A DNA stretch of 19,875 bases from JAKOQB01 sp036824465 (GTDB lineage Bacteria > Pseudomonadota > Gammaproteobacteria > Burkholderiales > Burkholderiaceae_F). The DNA lies in the NCBI GenBank assembly GCA_036824465.1, contig DAITAC010000078.1, positions 1 through 19,875 on the forward strand. The letters run 5' to 3'. Of this stretch, positions 13,198 through 19,875 are shown piece by piece. Both the position numbers and the translations under genes were made by a program. The notes under the pieces were generated by a model. The model made no database searches, was not told the DNA's origin, and was given only the letters and a program-made list of their open reading frames with translations. Within the stretch, counting starts at the first letter, position 1, and each line of letters opens with the position of its first letter.

Positions 13198-14724
13198 ATG
13201 AACCTCTCGTTGCTGCGCCGACCGGGCGCGGTCGCCGTCATCGTTCTCGTTCTGGCAGCGATCGCAGGCGCGTGGTGGTGGCGCTCGTCGGCCGACAAGG
13301 AGGCGCCGGCCTATCGACTCGCCAAAGTGGAGAAGGGACCGATCACCGCGACCGTGGCGGCGTCGGGCACCTTGAATCCGGTCACGTCGGTGCAGGTCGG
13401 CACACAGGTATCCGGACAGGTCAAGGAGTTGTTTGCTGACTTCAATTCGACCGTCAAGCAGGGACAGTTGATCGCGCGCATCGACCCCGAGACATTTCAG
13501 ATCCGGGTGACCCAGGCGCAGGCCGATCTCGAGGCATCGCGCGCCGCCAACGGCCGCGCGCAGGTGGCGATGCTCAACGCGAAGCGCGACCTGGATCGGA
13601 GTCGCGAGCTGGTGGAGAAGAATTTTGCGTCGCCCGCTGATCTTGATGCCAAGCAGGCGTTGTTCGACCTGGCGCTGGCGGACGTGAAGAGCTCCCAGGC
13701 GGTGCTGCGCCAGCGTGAGGCGGCGCTCGCATCGGCGCGTGTGGATCTGACACGCACCGAGATCCGCGCACCGGTCAACGGCGTGGTGATCAAGCGCAGC
13801 GTCGAGCTCGGCCAGACCGTGGCCGCGAGCCTGCAGGCGCCGGAGCTGTTCGTGATCGCCAAGGACCTCGCGGACATGCAGGTCGAAACGTCGATCGACG
13901 AAGCCGATGTCGGCCGCATGCGCGCCGGCCAGCGCGCGAGCTTCACCGTCGATGCGTTTTCCGGCCGCACCTTCAATGGCGAGGTCAAGCAAATCCGGAA
14001 AAGCGCGCAGACGGTTCAGAACGTGGTCACGTATACGGTGCTGGTCAGCGCGAACAACGAGGGCGGTCAGTTGCTGCCCGGCATGACGGCGAACGTGCGC
14101 ATCGTGACCGACACGCGCGACAGTGCGCTCAAGGTGCCCAATGCGGCACTGCGTTTCCGGCCTGCCGGCGTGGCGGCGAATGACGCGACGCCTGTCAAGC
14201 AGGGCGATGCGTCGAAATCAACGGCCGATGGCAAGAGCAGCGCGGGCGGTGGCGCGGGTGGGAGCGGGCAGTTGCAGCAGTTCCGCGATCGCCTGTTGGC
14301 CGAGCTGAAGCTCGATGCGGAACAGCAGGCGAAACTTGAACCGATCTTCACCGCGATGCGCGCAAAGTTCGCGGCGCTGCGCGATCTGCCCGAGGAGCAG
14401 CGCGGCAAGGCATCTCAGGCGGCGCGATCCGAGATGCGCGCCAAGGTCGAGGAAATCCTGAAGCCTGAGCAAAAGCCGCGTTACGCCGAATTGGTCGCTG
14501 AACTGGCCGGCCGCAGCGGGCAGCCCACGCGCGGCCGCGTGTGGCTGCTCGAAAACGGCAAGCCGAAGGGGATCGATGTTCGCGTCGGTCTCACCGACGG
14601 CACCGCGACTGAAGTCAGCGGCGAAGGATTGGGGGAGGGCACCGAGGTGATCGTCGGCACGCAGACGACGGGTGGCACGGGTACCTCGGCGCAGAAGGGC
14701 GCGCCGCCGAGAATGTTTTTCTAA
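13198..14724 (+). CDS. macA: MacA-like periplasmic adaptor with an inserted Spy-like helical segment
   Basis: The membrane-fusion subunit of a tripartite ABC exporter, linking the inner-membrane transporter to an outer-membrane channel. The 508-aa protein has an N-terminal membrane anchor (about 10-28) and a lipoyl/barrel half with SVQVGTQVSGQV. A coiled-coil hairpin spans about 100-185 and the second lipoyl half has RTEIRAPVNGVV (186-197). A beta-barrel domain and a C-terminal membrane-proximal domain (about 445-490) follow. Between the last two lies a long insert. A low-complexity Gly/Ser/Lys linker (331-358) leads into a helical segment (359-438) with LKLDAEQQAKL and LKPEQKPRYAEL, which resemble the LTxxQ repeats of Spy/CpxP-type proteins. 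It is the first gene of a three-gene operon and ends six bases before the ATPase gene. Substrate unknown. Confidence 0.9.
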   Translation: MNLSLLRRPGAVAVIVLVLAAIAGAWWWRSSADKEAPAYRLAKVEKGPITATVAASGTLNPVTSVQVGTQVSGQVKELFADFNSTVKQGQLIARIDPETFQIRVTQAQADLEASRAANGRAQVAMLNAKRDLDRSRELVEKNFASPADLDAKQALFDLALADVKSSQAVLRQREAALASARVDLTRTEIRAPVNGVVIKRSVELGQTVAASLQAPELFVIAKDLADMQVETSIDEADVGRMRAGQRASFTVDAFSGRTFNGEVKQIRKSAQTVQNVVTYTVLVSANNEGGQLLPGMTANVRIVTDTRDSALKVPNAALRFRPAGVAANDATPVKQGDASKSTADGKSSAGGGAGGSGQLQQFRDRLLAELKLDAEQQAKLEPIFTAMRAKFAALRDLPEEQRGKASQAARSEMRAKVEEILKPEQKPRYAELVAELAGRSGQPTRGRVWLLENGKPKGIDVRVGLTDGTATEVSGEGLGEGTEVIVGTQTTGGTGTSAQKGAPPRMFF

Positions 14725-14730
14725 GCTGCC

Positions 14731-15474
14731 ATGGCCGCACTGATCGAAGTCACCGACCTGCGCAAGGACTACGTGCTGGGCGACAGCACCGTGCATGCGC
14801 TGGCGGGCGTGACGCTCGCGATCGACGCGGGCGAATTTGTCGCCGTGATGGGGCCGTCGGGTTCGGGCAAATCGACCTTCATGAACATGATCGGCTGCCT
14901 CGACCGCCCGAGCTCGGGCGGCTATCGGCTGGCGGGCGACGATGTCGCGCATATGACGATCGACGAACTCGCGGCGATCCGCAACCTTCGCATCGGCTTC
15001 GTGTTCCAGCAGTTCAACCTGCTCGCGCGCACCAGCGCGCTCGAGAACGTCGAGCTGCCGCTGGTCTATGCGGGTGTGACGGCGAAAGATCGTCACACCC
15101 GCGCGGCAGCGAAGCTGGCGCTGGTCGGACTGGCTGCGCGGGGCGATCATCAACCATCGCAGTTGTCCGGCGGGCAGCAGCAGCGGGTCGCAATCGCGCG
15201 CGCACTGGTCAACGATCCGGCGCTGATTCTGGCCGATGAACCGACCGGCGCGCTCGATTCGCGCACCAGTGTCGAGATCATGGCGCTGCTGCAGCAGTTG
15301 AACCGCACCGGCATGACGATCGTGGTTGTCACGCACGAGCGTGACATCGCGGACTATGCGAGCCGGCTGATCATGTTCCGCGATGGTCGCGTCAAGAGTG
15401 ACGAGCGCCAGGCCGCGCACGACGCGGTCGCCGATCTCGCGGCGCTCGACGCGCAGCCGGTGGCGGCGGAATAG
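14731..15474 (+). CDS. macB: MacB-type ABC exporter, ATPase subunit
   Basis: Hydrolyses ATP to drive the exporter. The 247-aa protein has all nucleotide-binding motifs: Walker A GPSGSGKST (41-49), Q-loop around VFQQFN (91-96), signature LSGGQ (145-149), Walker B LILADE with the catalytic Glu170, and the switch His202. It is of the LolD/MacB/FtsE class. In E. coli MacB the ATPase and membrane parts are fused; here they are separate proteins, this ATPase ending six bases before the permease start. Confidence 0.93.
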   Translation: MAALIEVTDLRKDYVLGDSTVHALAGVTLAIDAGEFVAVMGPSGSGKSTFMNMIGCLDRPSSGGYRLAGDDVAHMTIDELAAIRNLRIGFVFQQFNLLARTSALENVELPLVYAGVTAKDRHTRAAAKLALVGLAARGDHQPSQLSGGQQQRVAIARALVNDPALILADEPTGALDSRTSVEIMALLQQLNRTGMTIVVVTHERDIADYASRLIMFRDGRVKSDERQAAHDAVADLAALDAQPVAAE

Positions 15475-15480
15475 GCGGAC

Positions 15481-16713
<1,233 letters not shown>

Positions 16714-16722
16714 TCAGCCTGA

Positions 16723-16746
16723 CCGTCAGCCGAATATGCCTGACGG
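16723..16746 (+). terminator. Hairpin after the exporter operon
   Basis: A perfect seven-base-pair stem, CCGTCAG and CTGACGG, with a ten-base loop, starts 10 bases after the permease stop. No T run follows. It may end or attenuate the exporter message before the lipoprotein gene. Confidence 0.4.
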
Positions 16747-16782
16747 ACGTTGAGGGCAGCACCGAAACGCAAGGAGGATTCC

Positions 16783-17304
16783 ATGCGCCGTCTGATCGTC
16801 GTGGCATCGATCATGCTCGTCACCGCTTGCGCGACAACGCATGGCCCCCAAACCATCACGCTGTCGACATCCGAGATCGAGCAGCAGATCCAGACTGATC
16901 TGGGTGGCGTGATGGAATTGCTCAAAGGCGTCGACCTGCGCCGGCCCGAGGTCTCGCTGATGCCGGCCTCCGAACGCCTGCAGCTTGAATGGAACTTCAA
17001 ACTGCCCGATGGTCCGGTCGGTGCGCCGCTCGGCGTGGCAGTGGAAGTGTCGGGCAAGCCGGCGCTGAATGCCGCGAGAAACGGCATCGACCTCACTCAA
17101 GTGCGGATAGAAGATGTCCGTCTCGCCGGATTGCCGCGGTTTCTGAGCCTCGCGCGCCTCGGCGACAAGAAGGGCGCGACGCTTCCCGACTTGCCGCTGA
17201 TGGCATTGCCCGCGGACCGTCTGCGCCAGGACCAGGTCGCCTACGGCGCGACCGGCGTCAGTGTTGGCTACACCGGGTTGAAGATCGACATCGCGCCGCG
17301 CTAG
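16783..17304 (+). CDS. Small lipoprotein, DUF1439/YceB-like
   Basis: The 173-aa protein has a lipoprotein signal (residues 1-16) with lipobox VTAC. The mature part resembles DUF1439 proteins such as E. coli YceB: a short strand then SEIEQQIQ, and repeated amphipathic strands of the type LQLEWNFKLPD and VAVEVSGKPAL. These suggest a lipid- or ligand-binding fold at a membrane surface; function is unknown. The ATG at 16783 has a very strong ribosome site, AAGGAGG at 16771-16777; an in-frame GTG/ATG-type extension upstream to 16750 would put charged residues before the signal. It lies 69 bases after the exporter operon, separated by a hairpin, so it may be transcribed with it or alone. Confidence 0.75.
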   Translation: MRRLIVVASIMLVTACATTHGPQTITLSTSEIEQQIQTDLGGVMELLKGVDLRRPEVSLMPASERLQLEWNFKLPDGPVGAPLGVAVEVSGKPALNAARNGIDLTQVRIEDVRLAGLPRFLSLARLGDKKGATLPDLPLMALPADRLRQDQVAYGATGVSVGYTGLKIDIAPR

Positions 17305-17349
17305 ACGCGCTTCCCAATGGCTGACAAGCGCCGCCAGTCACCGCCGCAT

Positions 17350-17377
17350 TTGACCGCTTCGCACCGTCACTGATAAT
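17350..17377 (+). promoter_or_regulatory. Sigma70-type promoter for uppP
   Basis: TTGACC (17350-17355) and GATAAT (17372-17377) are 16 bases apart, each one or two bases from consensus. The predicted start near 17384 leaves a leader of about 20 bases containing the GGGGAG ribosome site at 17393-17398. Confidence 0.6.
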
Positions 17378-17404
17378 GCGCGCTTCGTATCCGGGGAGCG
17401 CGCA

Positions 17405-18262
17405 TTGGACTGGCTTCTGGTAATCAAGGCGGCGATCCTCGGCATCGTCGAGGGGCTGACTGAATTTCTTCCGATCTCGAGCACCGGGCACCTGATCGTC
17501 GCTGCTTCGCTGCTGAACTTCACCGGCGAGACCGCCAAGACCTTCGAGATCGCCATCCAGACCGGCGCGATGTTCGCGGTGATCTGGGAGTATCGCGTGC
17601 GAATTGCAGCGACGGTGGCCGGCGTGTTCAGCGACGCGATCGCGCAGCGCTTTGCGCTCAATGTGCTGGTCGCCTTCATTCCGGCGGTCGTGCTCGGACT
17701 CTCGCTCGGCAAGATCATCAAGGCGCATCTGTTTGCGCCGGTGCCGGTTGCCATTGCGTTCATCGTCGGTGCGTTCATCATCCTGTGGGTTGAAGCGCGC
17801 CACAGGAAACGCTACGGTGAACGCGACCTCGAAGGCCAGCGCCACGCGCGCGTGGAAACGGTCGACGACATGTCGCCGCTCGATGCGCTGAAGGTCGGCC
17901 TGGCGCAATGTGTCGCGCTGATTCCGGGCACCAGCCGCTCGGGCGCGACCATCATCGGCGGAATGATCTTCGGCCTGTCGCGCAAGGCGGCCACGGAGTT
18001 CAGCTTCTATCTGGCGATTCCGACGCTGATCGGGGCCGGTGCTTATTCGGTGTGGAAGCAGCGTGACGCATTGAGTGCCGCCGATCTGCCGCTGTTCGCG
18101 GTCGGTTCGGTATTCGCATTCGTCAGCGCATTGCTGTGCATCCGCTGGCTGATCCGCTACATCTCGACGCACGACTTCCGCGCCTTCGCGTGGTACCGGA
18201 TCGCCTTCGGCGTCGTGATCCTCGCGACCGCGTACAGCGGGATGGTGAACTGGGCCGAGTGA
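17405..18262 (+). CDS. uppP: Undecaprenyl-diphosphatase
   Basis: Dephosphorylates undecaprenyl diphosphate to the monophosphate at the inner membrane, recycling the lipid carrier for peptidoglycan and other envelope polymers; overexpression of this family gives bacitracin resistance. The 285-aa protein has both signature motifs: EGLTEFLPISSTGHL (16-30, with Glu16, Glu20 and His29) and PGTSRSG (174-180, with Arg178). The remainder is mostly hydrophobic helices, as expected. The start is TTG at 17405; the family usually begins with a similar MDWLL sequence, and GGGGAG lies six bases upstream. A good promoter precedes it, and a membrane protein gene follows seven bases after the stop. Confidence 0.96.
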   Translation: MDWLLVIKAAILGIVEGLTEFLPISSTGHLIVAASLLNFTGETAKTFEIAIQTGAMFAVIWEYRVRIAATVAGVFSDAIAQRFALNVLVAFIPAVVLGLSLGKIIKAHLFAPVPVAIAFIVGAFIILWVEARHRKRYGERDLEGQRHARVETVDDMSPLDALKVGLAQCVALIPGTSRSGATIIGGMIFGLSRKAATEFSFYLAIPTLIGAGAYSVWKQRDALSAADLPLFAVGSVFAFVSALLCIRWLIRYISTHDFRAFAWYRIAFGVVILATAYSGMVNWAE

Positions 18263-18269
18263 TCGCTCG

Positions 18270-18902
18270 ATGAGCGCAGACCGCCGGTTCGATCTCGCGG
18301 CGGCGATCGGGTCCGCCGTCGTCATCGCGGCCGGGGTACTGTTCTTCGGCTGGTCGACCGTGACGGTGCTGGCGTTCTACTGGATCGAAAACGTCATCAT
18401 CGGTGTCTTCAACCTGGTGCGGATGGGAGTGGCCGCAGCGCGCTCGGGGCGGCCGTTCAACGGTGTGTTTCTCTGTGTCTTCTTCAGCATCCACTACGGG
18501 CTTTTCTGTCTGGCCCATGCGTACTTCATCACATCCATATTCGGCGCCGACCGCATCGATGACCGATTCATGTTCGATCCGGCGCTCGCGCTGTTTGCGC
18601 GCGCGAGGTCGGATGCCATTGGCACCGTCGCCCTGCTGGCGATGGTCGTGAGCGCCGGGATGGAAACCGTGCAGTGGTTGATGAACGCAGATGGCGCCGA
18701 TCGTGCCGATCCGCAGCACGTGATGTTTGCTCCGTACGGCAGGATCGTTGTGCTGCACATCGTATTGCTGGGTGGCGGGTTCCTGCTGCAGATCCTGCAT
18801 GCGCCGGCGCTCGCGGCGCTGCTGCTGGTGGGTGCAAAGCTTGCCTACGATGTGCTGCGAATGCGCGCTGCACCGTCCATCGCCCCGGGGAGGGCGGCAT
18901 AA
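18270..18902 (+). CDS. DUF6498-like multi-helix membrane protein
   Basis: The 210-aa protein of unknown function resembles the DUF6498 family. It has about five hydrophobic segments (roughly residues 10-28, 29-48, 66-92, 115-130 and 155-190). The motif YWIENVIIGVFNLVRM (35-50) and a conserved HYGLFCLAHAYF (73-84) are typical of the family. It lies seven bases after uppP and directly abuts the macro-domain gene, so the three are probably one transcript. No catalytic motif is apparent. Confidence 0.75.
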   Translation: MSADRRFDLAAAIGSAVVIAAGVLFFGWSTVTVLAFYWIENVIIGVFNLVRMGVAAARSGRPFNGVFLCVFFSIHYGLFCLAHAYFITSIFGADRIDDRFMFDPALALFARARSDAIGTVALLAMVVSAGMETVQWLMNADGADRADPQHVMFAPYGRIVVLHIVLLGGGFLLQILHAPALAALLLVGAKLAYDVLRMRAAPSIAPGRAA

Positions 18903-19433
18903 ATGGAGCGCCTCGCTGGTACGACGCGGATCGAAGTCGTCGAAGCTGACATCACCACGCTCGCGGTCGACGCAATCGTCAACGCGGCGAACGAAATGCT
19001 CGCGCCCGGCGGCGGCGTCTGTGGCGCGATCCATCGCGCCGCCGGCCCGCAACTCGCCGCTGAATGCGCCGCGCTCGGCGGCTGCGCCACCGGTGACGCA
19101 AAGATCACACGCGGATATCACCTTCCCGCGCAGCATGTAATCCATGCGGTGGGCCCTGTATGGCGTGGCGGAATGAGTGGTGAGCCCGAGCTGCTGCGTT
19201 CATGCTACGTGCGTTCGCTCGAACTGGCGCAACGGCACAACCTGCGCTCGATCGCATTTCCGGCAATCTCGTGCGGCATCTTCGGCTATCCGGTCGATCA
19301 GGCGGCGCAGGTCGCGGTCAGCGCGGTGATCGATACCTTGCCGCGAGCGCGGGCGATCGAGCGCGTGATCTTTGCCTGCTTCGGCGCCTCAACCCGCGCT
19401 GCTTTTGACGCTGCGCTGGCGCACTTGACCTAG
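18903..19433 (+). CDS. Macro-domain ADP-ribose hydrolase-like protein (YmdB type) with Asp-to-Cys change
   Basis: A single 176-aa macro domain. Relatives remove ADP-ribose from proteins or deacetylate O-acetyl-ADP-ribose. The ligand loops are present: ADIT (15-18), VNAANEMLAPGGGVCGAIHRAAG (26-48, catalytic Asn30), the GYHLPAQHVIHAVGP strand, and SCGIFGYP in the distal phosphate loop. The position that is usually a catalytic aspartate in YmdB and MacroD (GVDGAIH) is Cys40 here, so activity may be altered. The ATG directly follows the upstream TAA, with a ribosome site (GGGAGG) inside the previous gene. Its TAG stop shares CTAG with the stop of trmB on the other strand. Confidence 0.9.
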   Translation: MERLAGTTRIEVVEADITTLAVDAIVNAANEMLAPGGGVCGAIHRAAGPQLAAECAALGGCATGDAKITRGYHLPAQHVIHAVGPVWRGGMSGEPELLRSCYVRSLELAQRHNLRSIAFPAISCGIFGYPVDQAAQVAVSAVIDTLPRARAIERVIFACFGASTRAAFDAALAHLT

Positions 19434-19875
19434 CTCCTCACGAACACCAGATCCCACACGGCGTGGCCGAGTTTTTCGCCGCGCGCATGGAACTTGGTCG
19501 TTGGCCGCTCGCACAGCGGATTGCGCGGTGACGACGCAAAGTCCGCGTGCAGGTTGCTTAGTTGCGGCTCGTTGGCGAGTACGTCCAGCATCTGTTCCGC
19601 GTAGTGCTGCCAGTCCGTCGCGCAATGCAGATAGCCGCCGGGCGCAATGCGACTCGCCAGTCGACCCACAAACGGCTGCGCTATCAGGCGCCGCTTGTGG
19701 TGGCGCGCTTTTGGCCACGGATCGGGGAAAAATATGTGGATGCCCGCAAGCGAATCGGGCGCCAGCATGTCGCGCACGACCTCGACGGCATCGTGCTGGA
19801 TGATGCGGATGTTCGCCAGTTCCATCTGATCGATGCGTCTGGCGAGTGCGCCGACGCCGGCCGCAAACACCTCGA
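19430..19875 (-). CDS. trmB: tRNA (guanine-N7-)-methyltransferase, C-terminal part
   Basis: Methylates guanine 46 in the variable loop of tRNA using S-adenosylmethionine. The frame is open to the window edge, so the N-terminus, including the first AdoMet-binding loop, lies outside. The visible 148 residues contain the family blocks IRIIQHDAVEVV, IHIFFPDPWPKARHHKRRL (the RNA-binding and catalytic PDPW motif), APGGYLHCATDW and TKFHARGEKLGHAVWDLVF. It runs toward the macro-domain gene, overlapping it by four bases. Confidence 0.94.
   Translation of the reverse strand, partial: EVFAAGVGALARRIDQMELANIRIIQHDAVEVVRDMLAPDSLAGIHIFFPDPWPKARHHKRRLIAQPFVGRLASRIAPGGYLHCATDWQHYAEQMLDVLANEPQLSNLHADFASSPRNPLCERPTTKFHARGEKLGHAVWDLVFVRS

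Overview
The window is high-GC, densely coded proteobacterial chromosome. The gene set (MaeA-type malic enzyme, FAD/Fe-S D-lactate dehydrogenase, MacAB-type exporter with separate ATPase and permease, UppP, TrmB) fits a betaproteobacterium, perhaps Burkholderiales-like. That placement is inferred from protein flavour, not from a marker gene. A run of 100 Ns at 5711-5810 shows this is a draft scaffold.

Layout. 96-2990 is a large soluble GAF/PAS/GGDEF diguanylate cyclase. 3114-4775 is an intact NAD-dependent malic enzyme. 4700-9480 is an accessory stretch between two core metabolic genes. It holds two identical hicBA toxin-antitoxin modules in a roughly 956-bp direct repeat that spans the N gap, decayed copies of the malic enzyme 3' end and of a small membrane-protein gene, the intact small membrane protein (6915-7136), a vapBC-like module (7193-7836), a broken copy of the 3' end of the D-lactate dehydrogenase gene, and a two-gene cassette of a trypsin-like protease and a 74-aa partner (8195-9422). 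9477-12308 (minus) is the D-lactate dehydrogenase, divergent from a lipoprotein Cu/Zn superoxide dismutase (12480-13046). 13198-16713 is a tripartite exporter (adaptor, ATPase, permease), followed by a small lipoprotein (16783-17304). 17405-19433 is a tight run of uppP, a DUF6498-like membrane protein and a macro-domain protein, which meets trmB (minus, cut by the window end) tail to tail at a shared CTAG.

How the parts relate. The core genes cover c-di-GMP signalling, malate and lactate oxidation, periplasmic superoxide defence, export, undecaprenyl phosphate recycling and tRNA modification. The accessory stretch has a repeated theme: a small cassette lies between the real 3' end of a metabolic gene and a degraded second copy of that same 3' end. 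hicBA does this with maeA, and the protease pair does it with the D-lactate dehydrogenase gene. The most interesting items are this architecture, the protease whose N-terminal domain is also encoded alone just downstream, the vapBC promoter with a palindrome in its spacer and a predicted leaderless start, and a perfect CRP-type half-site pair upstream of the small membrane protein. The doubled hicBA may be real or an assembly product, because the two contig ends at the gap share exactly 55 bases.
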